Positions 1-8,335 of a stretch of DNA of 64,000 nt are shown here, one piece after another. The stretch is from Rhizobacter sp. Root404. GTDB lineage: Bacteria > Pseudomonadota > Gammaproteobacteria > Burkholderiales > Burkholderiaceae_C. The notes under the pieces are model-generated. The model was given only the letters and a program-made list of their open reading frames with translations. It was not told the origin of the DNA and made no database searches. The stretch spans positions 124,001-188,000 of the forward strand of contig NZ_LMDS01000006.1 in NCBI RefSeq assembly GCF_001425865.1, written 5' to 3'. Position numbers and translations under genes: made by a program. Numbering within the stretch: the stretch's first letter is position 1; every line of letters starts with the position of its first letter.

Positions 1-1
1 G

Positions 2-118
2 CGCGTGCTCGTCAACGACAGCGGCTCGGGCGTGATGCGCCATGCCGATGCCGGTTACGAACTGGCGATCCGGACCGCGCGCGAGCAGCACCTGGACCTG
101 CCGATGCTCGCGACGTGA
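2..118 (+). CDS. hutU: Urocanate hydratase, C-terminal end only
   Basis: Only the last 38 residues lie in the window. The frame reads RVLVNDSGSGVMRHADAGYE near its start and ends LDLPMLAT-stop, which matches the conserved C-terminus of urocanase (GVMRHADAGY). The enzyme hydrates urocanate to imidazolonepropionate in the cytoplasm, the second step of histidine degradation. Its stop overlaps the GTG start of hutD (GTGA), so the two genes are probably translationally coupled. The identity is well supported by the short motif and by the hutD-hutF-hutI genes that follow. The NAD-binding part and active site lie outside the window. Confidence 0.9.
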   Translation, partial: RVLVNDSGSGVMRHADAGYELAIRTAREQHLDLPMLAT

Positions 119-681
119 GCGCCGCGCCGCAGCGCTTCGACCTGCGCGAGATCGCGCCGCAACCGTGGAAGAACGGCGCCGGCGTGACGCGCGAAATCGC
201 GTTCGGCGGCGCCAGCGCCGGCGACTTCGACTGGCGGCTCAGTGTCGCCGAGGTCGCGCGCGATGCGCCGTTCTCGGCCTTCCCCGGGATCGATCGCTGC
301 ATCGTGCTGCTGCGCGGTGCCGGCATGCGGCTGCGCTCGCCGGACGGCACGCTCGATCACGCGCTGACCGTGCCGCTCGACCCGTTCCGCTTCAGCGGTG
401 ACGTGGCGCTCGACGCGACGCTCGTCGATGGGCCCTGCCGCGACTTCAACGTGATGACGCGCCGCGGCGCGTGGCGAGCCGAGGTCAGCGTGCAGCGCGG
501 CCAGGGTCTGTTGTCACCCGCCGACGTGACGATGGTGATGTGCGTGGACGGCAACTGGACCGTCGATGGCGTGACGCTCGAGCCGATGCAGGGACTCCTG
601 CTCGCCATCCCTCCGGCAGCGGGGTGGGGCGAAGGCGCCTCGCTGCTGGCGGTTCGACTCCTCGAAGACCGATCTCCATGA
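115..681 (+). CDS. hutD: HutD family protein (histidine utilisation accessory)
   Basis: This 188-residue protein belongs to the HutD/Ves family of small cupin-like proteins. Its N-terminal WKNGAGVTREIA segment is the family hallmark, and it carries a later FPGIDRCIVLL stretch. It has no signal peptide or membrane segment, so it should be cytoplasmic. In Pseudomonas, HutD is not a pathway enzyme; it has been proposed to limit hut expression, perhaps by binding a pathway intermediate such as formylglutamate. That role here is inference from family and place. The GTG start was chosen because it overlaps the hutU stop by four bases. The gene also overlaps the hutF start (ATGA), so it sits inside a tightly coupled operon. 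Confidence 0.9.
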   Translation: MSAAPQRFDLREIAPQPWKNGAGVTREIAFGGASAGDFDWRLSVAEVARDAPFSAFPGIDRCIVLLRGAGMRLRSPDGTLDHALTVPLDPFRFSGDVALDATLVDGPCRDFNVMTRRGAWRAEVSVQRGQGLLSPADVTMVMCVDGNWTVDGVTLEPMQGLLLAIPPAAGWGEGASLLAVRLLEDRSP

Positions 682-2072
682 AGAACATGCTGCACGCCGA
701 ACACGCGTTGCTGCCCGGCGGCTGGGCGCGCGACGTGCTGCTGTGCTGGGACGCCGCGGGCATGTTGACCGGCGTGACCGTGGGCGCCGCGCCGGCACCC
801 GACACCGTGCGCGCGAACGGCCCGGTCCTGCCCGGCATGCCCAACCTGCACTCGCACGCCTTCCAGCGCGCGTTCGCCGGTCTCTCGGAATTCCGCGGCG
901 CAGACCGCGCCGACGACAGCTTCTGGACCTGGCGCGCGCTGATGTACCGCTTCGCCCGCGACCTCGGCCCCGACCAGCTCGAGGTCATCGCAACCCAGCT
1001 CTACATCGAGATGCTGCGCGCCGGCTACACCACGGTGTGCGAATTCCACTACCTGCACCACGCACCCGACGGCCAGCGCTACGCCGAGGCGGCCGAGATG
1101 TCGATGCGGCTGCTGGCGGCCGCCGAGCGGGCCGGCATCGGCATCACGCTGCTGCCGGTGCTGTACCAGGACGCCGGCTTCGGCGGACAACCGCCCAGGC
1201 CCGAGCAGCGGCGCTACCTGAACAGCGTCGACGCGCTGCTCGACCTCGTGCAGCGTGGCCGCGCGCACGGGGCGCGCGTCGGCGTGGCGCCGCACTCGCT
1301 GCGGGCGGTCGGACCGCAGGCACTGCGTGAGCTGCTCGCGGGCCTGCAGTCGATCGACCCGCGCGCGCCGATCCATCTCCACATCGCCGAGCAGCAGCAG
1401 GAGGTCGACGATTGCCTGACCTGGAGCGGGCAGCGCCCGATTGCATGGTTGCTCGCGAACGCATCGGTCGATGAACGCTGGTGCCTCGTTCACGCGACCC
1501 ATCTCGACGCCACCGAACGCAGCGCGCTGGCGGCGAGTGGCGCCGTCGCCGGGCTGTGCCCGACGACCGAGGCGAACCTGGGGGACGGCGTGTTCCCGGC
1601 CGCCGCCTTCCTCGGCGCCGGCGGCGCCTGGGGCATCGGCTCGGACAGCCACATCAGCGTCGACGCCGCCGAAGAGCTGCGCCTGCTCGAGTACACGCAG
1701 CGGCTCGCGCAGCAACGCCGCAACGTGCTGGTCGGTGACGGTCGGCACGACGACGCGGCCCCGCGCCAGGTCGCCGATCACCTGTGGCTCGGCGCCGTCG
1801 CCGGCGGCGCACAAGCCAGCGGTCGCGCGGTCCGCGGCCTGGCGGTCGACCAGCAGGCCGATTTCGTCGTGCTCGATGGCAGCGGCCTGCTGGGCGGCCT
1901 GGGGCCGGCGCAGGCTCTCGCCAGCCACGTGTTCGCGAACAGTGGCCGCAGCGCGGTTCGCGACGTGTTCGTCGGCGGCGTGCAGCGCGTTCGCGATGGC
2001 GAGCACGCGCTGCAGGGCGTCGCCTGCCGGCAGTTCGTCGCCACGCGCAGCGCGCTGCTGCAGGAGGATTGA
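678..2072 (+). CDS. hutF: Formimidoylglutamate deiminase
   Basis: This 464-residue member of the amidohydrolase superfamily deiminates N-formimidoyl-L-glutamate to N-formyl-L-glutamate and ammonia in the cytoplasm. Metal-ligand motifs appear in the expected order: NLHSHAFQ near residue 55, HLHIAEQ near 235, VHATHLD near 270 and GSDSH near 320. The length matches HutF of Pseudomonas. The ATG overlaps the hutD stop, which fixes the start. Having HutF together with HutG shows that this organism uses the five-step route through formylglutamate, not the one-step HutG formiminoglutamase route. An AGGAGG motif just before its stop serves hutI downstream. Confidence 0.95.
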   Translation: MKNMLHAEHALLPGGWARDVLLCWDAAGMLTGVTVGAAPAPDTVRANGPVLPGMPNLHSHAFQRAFAGLSEFRGADRADDSFWTWRALMYRFARDLGPDQLEVIATQLYIEMLRAGYTTVCEFHYLHHAPDGQRYAEAAEMSMRLLAAAERAGIGITLLPVLYQDAGFGGQPPRPEQRRYLNSVDALLDLVQRGRAHGARVGVAPHSLRAVGPQALRELLAGLQSIDPRAPIHLHIAEQQQEVDDCLTWSGQRPIAWLLANASVDERWCLVHATHLDATERSALAASGAVAGLCPTTEANLGDGVFPAAAFLGAGGAWGIGSDSHISVDAAEELRLLEYTQRLAQQRRNVLVGDGRHDDAAPRQVADHLWLGAVAGGAQASGRAVRGLAVDQQADFVVLDGSGLLGGLGPAQALASHVFANSGRSAVRDVFVGGVQRVRDGEHALQGVACRQFVATRSALLQED

Positions 2073-2078
2073 GCCGCC

Positions 2079-3302
2079 ATGTCCACACCCGAGTTCGACC
2101 TGCTGATCCGCAACGTCCGCATCGTCGCGTGCGACGACGACGCCGGTGCGGCGTCGCCGCCTTCCTTCGTCGCGATCTCGAACGGCCAGATCGCGGCGCT
2201 CGGTCCCAGCGAAACGCTCGCCCCGGGCGCGACCGCGAAAGCCGAACTCGACGGCGCCGGCGCGCTGCTGACGCCAGGGCTGATCGACTGCCACACCCAC
2301 CTCGTGCACGCCGGCAACCGCGCGCGCGAGTTCGAGATGCGGCTGTCCGGTGCGAGCTACGAGGAGGTCGCGCGGGCGGGCGGCGGCATCGTCTCGACAG
2401 TGCGCCAGACCCGCGCCGCCAGCGCGGACGACCTGTTCGCGGCCTCGGCACGCCGGCTGATCGAGCTGATGCGCCACGGCGTCACCACGGTCGAGATCAA
2501 GTCCGGCTACGGCCTGTCGCTGGCCGACGAGGTGAAGATGCTGCAGGTCGCGCGCGCGCTCGGCCAGCGATACCCGATCGACGTGCGCACGACGCTGCTC
2601 GCCGCGCACGCGATCCCGCCCGAGTTCGCCGGCCGCGCCGACGCCTACGTCGACGCGATCGTCACGCAGATCATCCCCGAGGCCGCGCGCCTCGGGCTGG
2701 CCGACGCCGTCGACGCGTTCTGCGAGCACATCGCGTTCACACCGGCGCAGACGCGGCGGGTGTTCGAGGCGGCGCGCGCGCACGGGCTGCCGGTCAAGCT
2801 GCATGCCGAGCAGCTGTCGAACCAGGGCGGCGCGGCGCTGGCCGCCGAGTTCGGCGCGCTGTCGGCCGACCACCTGGAGCACGTCGACGAGAGCGGCGTG
2901 CGGGCGATGGCGCAGGCCGGCACCGTCGCGGTGCTGCTGCCCGGGGCCTACTACTTCCTGCGCGACACGCAGCCGCCGCCGATCGCGCTGTTCCGCCAGC
3001 ATCGCGTGCCGATGGCGATCGCCACCGACTGCAACCCGGGCACGAGTCCCGGCACGCACCTGCCGCTGATGCTGAACATGGCCTGCACGCTGTTCCGGAT
3101 GACGCCATCCGAGGCGCTGCTCGGCGTCACGCGTCACGCCGCGCAGGCGCTGGGGCTGGCGCACAGCCGCGGCCGCATCGCGCCCGGCCTGCGTGCCGAC
3201 CTGTGCCTGTGGGACGTCGACCAGCCCGCCGAGCTGGCCTACGCGATCGGCTCAAGCCCCTTGCGCGCGCGCCTGCAGAACGGCGTCCAGCATCCGCTGT
3301 AG
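2079..3302 (+). CDS. hutI: Imidazolonepropionase
   Basis: This 407-residue amidohydrolase opens the imidazolone ring of 4-imidazolone-5-propionate to give N-formimidoylglutamate, the third step of histidine degradation. Visible motifs include the metal site DCHTHLVHAG near residue 70, KSGYGL near 143, KLHAEQ near 240, ADHLEHVD near 265 and ATDCNPG near 314. All are typical of HutI, and the length is normal. The start ATG lies 11 bases after an AGGAGG sequence that falls inside the end of hutF. The last 51 bases overlap the 3' end of hutG on the other strand, so the two messages are antisense to each other at their ends. Confidence 0.97.
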   Translation: MSTPEFDLLIRNVRIVACDDDAGAASPPSFVAISNGQIAALGPSETLAPGATAKAELDGAGALLTPGLIDCHTHLVHAGNRAREFEMRLSGASYEEVARAGGGIVSTVRQTRAASADDLFAASARRLIELMRHGVTTVEIKSGYGLSLADEVKMLQVARALGQRYPIDVRTTLLAAHAIPPEFAGRADAYVDAIVTQIIPEAARLGLADAVDAFCEHIAFTPAQTRRVFEAARAHGLPVKLHAEQLSNQGGAALAAEFGALSADHLEHVDESGVRAMAQAGTVAVLLPGAYYFLRDTQPPPIALFRQHRVPMAIATDCNPGTSPGTHLPLMLNMACTLFRMTPSEALLGVTRHAAQALGLAHSRGRIAPGLRADLCLWDVDQPAELAYAIGSSPLRARLQNGVQHPL

Positions 3303-4043
3303 CAGCGGCTGCACCTGTGCCGCCAGGTCGGGGCGGTAGTCGAACGGCGCCGTCTCGTTCATGTAGGTCGACTGGCACATTTCCAGCTGCAGCGCGTGCA
3401 CGCCCGTGTCCGGCTGCCCGTAGTGGCGCGTGATGTAGCCGCCCTTGAAGCGACCGTTGCTGACCTGGGTGAACTGCGCCTGTCCGGCCATCGCCGCTTC
3501 GGCCGCCGCCTGCACGGCGGGCGCGCAACTGGTCCCGTTGGCGGTTCCCAGGTTCAGGTCCGGCAGCTTGCCGTCGAAGAAGCGCGGCAGCACGCTCGCG
3601 ATCGAGTGCGCGTCCCACAGCACGACGCTGCCATGCAGTCCCCGCAGACGCGTCAGTTCGGCGCGCAGCGCATCGTGGTACGGCTGCCAGTAGGTCGCAC
3701 GGCGCTGCTCGACTTCGCCGGGTGTCGGCGCCTCGCCGGGGCGGTACAGCGGCTCCTTGCGAAAGGTGTCCAGCGGCAGCAGGCCGGTCACGTCCTGACC
3801 CGGGTAGAGGCTCTCGTCCTTCGGCGGGCGGTTCAGGTCGACCACGTGGCGCGCGAAACGCGCCACCAGCGTGCTCGCGCCCAGCGCCCGCACGAACGCG
3901 TACAGCTGCGGCAGATGCCAGTCGACATCGGCGCGCTGCAGCGCCTGCGGGGTCATGCGCGCGGCAAGCGCGTTCGGGATGTCGGTGCCCGCGTGCGGGA
4001 ACGAGACCAGCAGCGGCGCGGTGCCGGGCGTCAGCGTGAACAT
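3252..4043 (-). CDS. hutG: N-formylglutamate deformylase
   Basis: This 263-residue protein belongs to the FGase family of zinc amidohydrolases. It releases formate from N-formyl-L-glutamate and yields glutamate, the last step of the HutF-type pathway. The sequence starts MFTLTPGTAPLLVSFPHAGT and later has DLNRPP, WDAHSI and HYGQP, the usual family signatures. The open frame runs 26 codons further upstream to 4121, but that extension would cross the probable HutC operator and has no family likeness, so I chose the ATG at 4043. The gene is divergent from the ABC importer and convergent with hutI. It probably shares HutC control through the operator at 4050-4067. Confidence 0.93.
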   Translation of the reverse strand: MFTLTPGTAPLLVSFPHAGTDIPNALAARMTPQALQRADVDWHLPQLYAFVRALGASTLVARFARHVVDLNRPPKDESLYPGQDVTGLLPLDTFRKEPLYRPGEAPTPGEVEQRRATYWQPYHDALRAELTRLRGLHGSVVLWDAHSIASVLPRFFDGKLPDLNLGTANGTSCAPAVQAAAEAAMAGQAQFTQVSNGRFKGGYITRHYGQPDTGVHALQLEMCQSTYMNETAPFDYRPDLAAQVQPLLQRMLDAVLQARAQGA

Positions 4044-4049
4044 TGTCGA

Positions 4050-4067
4050 AAGTGGTCTAGACCGGTT
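4050..4067. promoter_or_regulatory. Probable HutC operator between hutG and the ABC importer
   Basis: The sequence AAGTGGTCTAGACCGGTT is a near-perfect inverted repeat centred on GTCTAGAC. This fits the GT-N-TA-N-AC core bound by many HutC-subfamily GntR repressors. It lies 6 bases upstream of the hutG start codon and about 78 bases upstream of the importer gene. A second copy of the same pattern (AAGTGG-CTAGAC) stands in the hutH-hutC gap at 8291-8308. The shared sequence is seen directly; binding by HutC is inferred. Confidence 0.65.
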
Positions 4068-4144
4068 GGAACCCGAGTGTAGACTGCGCGGCACGCGGCT
4101 TGCATCCGGGCTGCGCACCACCTCACATCCTCACGGGAGTCACG

Positions 4145-5116
4145 ATGAGTCCAGTTCGCCGCCTCGCCAAGCTCACTTCGCTCGCCGCTGCGCTCGGCGC
4201 CGCCTTGCTCGCCGCATCGGCCTCGGCCCAGGACACCAAGGTCGCCATCGCGATCTCCGGCTGGACCGGCTTCGCGCCGCTCACGCTGGCCAAGGAAGCC
4301 GGCCTGTTCCAGAAGCAGGGCCTGGACGTGACGATCAAGAAGATCCCGCAGAAGGACCGCCACCTCGCGATCGCCTCGGGCGACGTGCAGTGCGCCGCGA
4401 CCACCGTCGAGACCTGGATCGGCTGGAACGCCAGCGGCGTCGCGACCACTCAGATCTTCCAGCTCGACAAGAGCTACGGTGCCGACGGCCTGGTCGTCAA
4501 GCCCGGCATCGCCAGGGTCGCCGACCTGAAGGGCAAGACGGTCGCCGCGTCGGCCCCGGGTACCGCACCGTACTTCGGCCTGGCCTGGATCCTGAAGAAG
4601 AACGGCCTGTCGATGAAGGACGTGAAGGTGCTGACGCTCGAGCCGCAACCCGTCGCCAACGCGATGATCGCCGGCACGACCGACTTCGACGGCGGCATGA
4701 CCTACGAACCCTATCTGTCCGCCGTCCGCGCCAAGCCCGAGGCCGGCAAGATCATCGCGACCACGCTCGACTACCCGATGGTGATGGACACCTTCGGCTG
4801 CTCGCCGAAGTTCCTGAAGGAGAACCCGAAGGCCGCGAAGGCGCTGGCCGACGGCTACTTCGCCGCGCTCGACATGATCAAGTCCGATCCGAAGAAGTCC
4901 TACGAGATCATGGGTGCGGACGTGAAGCAGAGCGGCGAAGCGTTCGAGAAGTCGGCCGCCTACCTGCGCTGGCAGGACAAGGCCGCGAACCAGAAGTTCT
5001 TCGCCGGCGAGCACGCGCAATTCACGAAGGAAGCGGCCGACCTGCTGCTCGAGATCGGCACGATCAAGGCGATCCCCGACCTGAAGGCGCTGGCCGACAC
5101 CAGCTTCATCAAGTAA
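4145..5116 (+). CDS. ABC transporter periplasmic substrate-binding protein, NitT/TauT type
   Basis: This 323-residue protein starts with a clear Sec signal peptide (MSPVRRLAKLTSLAAALGAA, cleavage probably after ASA). Its body resembles the SsuA/TauA/ThiY-like NMT1 family: GWTGFAPLTLAKEAGLF near residue 40, then IASGDVQ and AGTTDFDGG. Family members bind small organic ligands in the periplasm and deliver them to a two-gene ABC importer, here encoded directly downstream. The start was chosen for the GGGAG ribosome site 6 bases upstream. Its place between hutG and hutH, behind a probable HutC operator, suggests histidine or urocanate uptake. That substrate is inferred, since family likeness alone would equally allow sulfonates or pyrimidines. 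Confidence 0.85.
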   Translation: MSPVRRLAKLTSLAAALGAALLAASASAQDTKVAIAISGWTGFAPLTLAKEAGLFQKQGLDVTIKKIPQKDRHLAIASGDVQCAATTVETWIGWNASGVATTQIFQLDKSYGADGLVVKPGIARVADLKGKTVAASAPGTAPYFGLAWILKKNGLSMKDVKVLTLEPQPVANAMIAGTTDFDGGMTYEPYLSAVRAKPEAGKIIATTLDYPMVMDTFGCSPKFLKENPKAAKALADGYFAALDMIKSDPKKSYEIMGADVKQSGEAFEKSAAYLRWQDKAANQKFFAGEHAQFTKEAADLLLEIGTIKAIPDLKALADTSFIK

Positions 5117-5132
5117 GCCTGCGCCGACGATC

Positions 5133-5906
5133 TTGAAGCCGCTGCGCGAGATCAGCCCGGGGCGCCGCAACGCCCTCGGCCTGGCCTTCTTCGTCCTGTT
5201 CTTCGTCGCGTGGGGGATCGCGACGCTGGGCGGCTTCGTCCCGAAGACCTTCCTGGCCGACCCGATCGCGATGCTGCGTTCCGGCTGGGTGCTGCTGACC
5301 GAGCAGGGCTTCGCGAAGGACATCGGCTTCACGATCTGGCGCGTGCTCGGCGGCTTCGTGCTGGCCGCAATCGTCGCGGTGCCGCTGGGCGTGGCGATGG
5401 GCGCGTACAAGCCGGTCGAAGCGTTCTTCGAGCCGTTCGTCTCGTTCGCCCGCTACCTGCCGGCCTCGGCCTTCATCCCGCTGCTGATCCTGTGGGCCGG
5501 CATCGGCGAGGCGCAGAAGCTGGCGCTGATCTTCATCGGCTCGTTCTTCCAGCTGGTGCTGATGATCGCGCTGCAGGTCGGCGGCACCCGGCGCGACCTG
5601 GTCGAGGCGGCGTACACGCTGGGTGCGAGCGATGTCGGCATCGTCCGCAGCGTGCTGATCCCCGCCGCGGCGCCGCAGATCGCGGAGACGCTGCGGCTCG
5701 TGCTCGGCTGGGCCTGGACCTACGTGATCGTCGCCGAGCTGATCGGCGCGTCGAACGGGATCGGGCACATGATCACCGACAGCCAGGCGTTGCTCGCAAC
5801 CGACCAGATCATCTTCGGGATCATCACGATCGGGGCGATCGGGCTGGTGTCGGACGTGCTGTTCAAGCGTCTGAATCGGAGGATGTTCGGATGGGCATCG
5901 ATCTGA
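5133..5906 (+). CDS. ABC transporter permease, NitT/TauT type
   Basis: This 257-residue inner-membrane protein has about six hydrophobic segments and the BPD_transp_1 (SsuC/TauC-like) signature. The EAA loop reads EAAYTLGASDVGIVRSVLIP near residue 155. It should form the channel of the importer with the binding protein upstream and the ATPase downstream. The only start that keeps the first membrane segment is the TTG at 5133, and no strong ribosome site precedes it; the 16-base gap to the preceding gene suggests reinitiation. The C-terminal FKRLNRRMFGW is typical of the family. Substrate assignment follows the binding protein and is uncertain. Confidence 0.87.
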   Translation: MKPLREISPGRRNALGLAFFVLFFVAWGIATLGGFVPKTFLADPIAMLRSGWVLLTEQGFAKDIGFTIWRVLGGFVLAAIVAVPLGVAMGAYKPVEAFFEPFVSFARYLPASAFIPLLILWAGIGEAQKLALIFIGSFFQLVLMIALQVGGTRRDLVEAAYTLGASDVGIVRSVLIPAAAPQIAETLRLVLGWAWTYVIVAELIGASNGIGHMITDSQALLATDQIIFGIITIGAIGLVSDVLFKRLNRRMFGWASI

Positions 5907-5976
5907 TGGGCGAGTTCGGCGCGTCGCGGCAGGCGGCACGCGGGCGCGCCTTTGCCGCTCCAACCGACGCACAGCC

Positions 5977-6765
5977 ATGAGCACCCTCTCCATCCAAGGC
6001 GTTGGAAGAACCTTCCCCGCCGTCCACGGCGGCAAGCCGACGCTCGCGTTGCAGCCCACGAACCTCGACGTCGCGCACAACGACTTCATCACCGTGCTCG
6101 GGCCGTCGGGCTGCGGCAAATCGACGCTGCTGCGCATCGTCGCCGGGCTCGACACGCCCACGGTCGGCCAGGTGCTGCTCGACGGGCAACCGGTCACCGG
6201 CCCCAGCGCCGACCGCGGCATGGTGTTCCAGAGCTACACGCTGTTCCCGTGGCTGACGGTGCGCGAGAACATCTGCTTCGGGCTCAAGCAGAAGGGCATG
6301 CCGGCCGGTGAACAGGCCGAGATCGCAAAGCGGTTCATCGCCGAGGTCGGGTTGACGGGCTTCGAGTCGCATTACCCGAAGCAGCTGTCCGGCGGCATGC
6401 AGCAGCGCGTCGCGCTGGCCCGTGCGCTCGCCAACGATCCGAAGATCCTGCTGCTCGACGAACCGTTCGGCGCGCTCGACAACCAGACCCGCGCCTTGAT
6501 GCAGGAGCTGCTGCTGTCGATCTGGGAGCTGCACAAGAAGACCGTGCTGTTCGTGACCCACGACATCGACGAGGCGATCTTCATGGCCAACCGCTGCGCG
6601 GTGTTCAGCGCGCGGCCCGGCCGCATCAAGAACGAATTGCGGATCGACCTGCCGTACCCACGGCACTACACGGTCAAGACGACGCCCCGCTTCTCGGAAC
6701 TGAAGGCGCAGGTCACGGAAGACATCCGCGTCGAGACCTTGCGCGCGGTGCAGATGGAGCGGTAG
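5977..6765 (+). CDS. ABC transporter ATP-binding protein, NitT/TauT type
   Basis: This 262-residue cytoplasmic ATPase energises the importer encoded by the two genes before it. Walker A is GPSGCGKST near residue 43, the Q-loop is VFQSYTLFPW, the signature is LSGGMQQRVALARAL, Walker B is ILLLDEPFGALD, and the switch histidine lies in VTHDIDEA. The C-terminal stretch (SARPGRIKNELRIDLP) is usual for SsuB/TauB-like proteins. The 70-base gap after the permease holds no obvious promoter. The stop lies 3 bases before the 3' end of hutH on the other strand. It completes a binding protein-permease-ATPase set inside the hut cluster. Confidence 0.92.
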   Translation: MSTLSIQGVGRTFPAVHGGKPTLALQPTNLDVAHNDFITVLGPSGCGKSTLLRIVAGLDTPTVGQVLLDGQPVTGPSADRGMVFQSYTLFPWLTVRENICFGLKQKGMPAGEQAEIAKRFIAEVGLTGFESHYPKQLSGGMQQRVALARALANDPKILLLDEPFGALDNQTRALMQELLLSIWELHKKTVLFVTHDIDEAIFMANRCAVFSARPGRIKNELRIDLPYPRHYTVKTTPRFSELKAQVTEDIRVETLRAVQMER

Positions 6766-6768
6766 CGG

Positions 6769-8277
6769 CTACGCGTCGATCCCGGCTTCCACCAGCGACG
6801 TCGCCGCGGCGATGTCCGGCGCCATCAACCGATCGACGCTCAAGTGCTCGACCTTGGCGCGCAGACGCGCCAACTGCGCCTCGAGTGCCTCGGACGAGCG
6901 CAGCGGCCGGTGGAACTCGACCGCCTGTGCCGCGCACAGCCACTCGATCGCCACCACCGCCGCGGTGTTGTCGAGCATCGCGTGCAGGCGGCGCGCGGCG
7001 AAGGTCGCCATCGAGACGTGATCTTCCTGGTTGGCCGACGTCGGCAGCGAATCGACGCTGGCCGGGTGCGCGAGCGACTTGTTCTCGGACGCGAGCGCGG
7101 CCGACGTGACCTGCGCGATCATGAAGCCCGAGTTCAATCCGCCGTGTTCGATCAGGAACGCCGGCAGGCCCGACAGGCCCGGGTCCATCAGCATCGCGGT
7201 GCGGCGCTCGGCGAGCGCGCCGATCTCGGCGATCGCGAGCGCGAGGTTGTCCGCGGCGAAGGCGACCGGCTCGGCGTGGAAGTTGCCGCCGGACAGCGCC
7301 TCCTTGGTGTCCGAGAACACAAGCGGGTTGTCGGAGACGCCGTTTGCCTCGATCAGCAGGATGCCCCAGGCGTGCTCGATCTGGTCCAGGCATGCGCCCA
7401 TCACCTGCGGCTGGCAGCGCAGGCAGTACGGGTCCTGCACGCGGTCGCAGTCGAGGTGCGACGCACGCAGCGGGCTGCCGGCGAGCCAGTCTCGGTAGCG
7501 CGTCGCGACCTCGCGCTGGCCGCGCTGGCCGCGCACCGCGTGGATGCGGTCGTCGAACGGCGTGTCGGAACCCTTCGCGGCATCGACCGTCATCGCACCG
7601 ACCGCGACCGCGGTATCGAAGACGCGTCGCAGGCGCTGCACCGCGTGGATCGCCAGCGCTGTCGAGGCCTGGGTGCCGTTCAGCAGCGCGAGACCTTCCT
7701 TCGGGCCGAGCTGCAACGGCGCCAGCCCGGCGTGCGCGAGTGCCTGCGCGGCCGGCATGCGTCGACCGTCGACGAACGCCTCGCCGACGCCGATCAGCAC
7801 GCCGGCGAGATGCGCCAGCGGCGCCAGATCGCCCGAGGCGCCGACCGAGCCCTTCTCGGGCACGACCGGCAGCACGTCGGCGTTCAGCAGCGCGAGCAAG
7901 GCATCGATCACCTCGGGCCGCACGCCCGAGACGCCATGCGCGAGGCTCGCCGCCTTCAGCAGCAGCATCAACCGCACCACCGGCGCCGCCAGCGGCTGGC
8001 CGACGCCGGCGCTGTGCGACAGCACCAGGTTCTTCTGCAGCTGCGCGAGATCGTCGTCCGCGATGCGGGTCTGCGCCAGCTTGCCGAATCCGGTGTTGAT
8101 GCCGTAGACCGCCGCGTGCTGCGCGACCAGCTCGCGCACCGTGGCGACGCTCGCCTCGATGCCGGCGCGGGCCGAGGCGGCGATCGCCCAGCGCGCGCCG
8201 CCGGCGGCGGCCTGCTCCAGCATCGTGGCGTCGAGTCGACCGGGGACGATGGTGTGCTGCGGCAGGGTCGAGTGCAT
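6769..8277 (-). CDS. hutH: Histidine ammonia-lyase
   Basis: This 502-residue enzyme removes ammonia from L-histidine to give urocanate, the first and committing step of the pathway. The self-cyclising triad that forms the MIO prosthetic group is A147-S148-G149 in GSVGASGDLAPLAH. Other family motifs include YGINTGFGKLAQT near residue 58 and QDPYCLRCQPQVMG near 290, and SANQEDHVSM lies towards the C-terminus. Length and motif spacing match bacterial HutH. The gene is divergent from hutC, and a probable HutC operator lies 14 bases upstream of its start codon, so repression by HutC is likely. It reads away from the other hut operons but clearly belongs to the same regulon. Confidence 0.97.
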   Translation of the reverse strand: MHSTLPQHTIVPGRLDATMLEQAAAGGARWAIAASARAGIEASVATVRELVAQHAAVYGINTGFGKLAQTRIADDDLAQLQKNLVLSHSAGVGQPLAAPVVRLMLLLKAASLAHGVSGVRPEVIDALLALLNADVLPVVPEKGSVGASGDLAPLAHLAGVLIGVGEAFVDGRRMPAAQALAHAGLAPLQLGPKEGLALLNGTQASTALAIHAVQRLRRVFDTAVAVGAMTVDAAKGSDTPFDDRIHAVRGQRGQREVATRYRDWLAGSPLRASHLDCDRVQDPYCLRCQPQVMGACLDQIEHAWGILLIEANGVSDNPLVFSDTKEALSGGNFHAEPVAFAADNLALAIAEIGALAERRTAMLMDPGLSGLPAFLIEHGGLNSGFMIAQVTSAALASENKSLAHPASVDSLPTSANQEDHVSMATFAARRLHAMLDNTAAVVAIEWLCAAQAVEFHRPLRSSEALEAQLARLRAKVEHLSVDRLMAPDIAAATSLVEAGIDA

Positions 8278-8290
8278 GGATTGAACTCCA

Positions 8291-8308
8291 AAGTGGACTA
8301 GACAACTT
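8291..8308. promoter_or_regulatory. Probable HutC operator between hutH and hutC
   Basis: AAGTGGACTAGACAACTT is an imperfect 18-bp inverted repeat (14 of 18 positions symmetrical) and shares AAGTGG-CTAGAC with the site at 4050-4067. It lies 14 bases before hutH and 28 bases before hutC. A TAGAAT hexamer at 8324-8329 could be the -10 of hutC, so the operator would cover the -35 region. This would give both repression of hutH and self-control of hutC. If that -10 is right, hutC would be transcribed nearly leaderless, since no ribosome site is seen before its ATG. Binding is inferred. Confidence 0.65.
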
Positions 8309-8335
8309 TAGCATGCAGGTCGATAGAATGCGGCG

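Noticed and set aside
357..3164. A 935-codon minus-strand frame opposite hutD-hutF-hutI
   Set aside because: The composition is skewed to Arg, Val and Gln, and it lies over three well-supported hut genes.
4044..4121. Upstream extension of hutG to an ATG at 4121
   Set aside because: The extra 26 residues lack family likeness and would cover the probable HutC operator; the ATG at 4043 gives the normal N-terminus.
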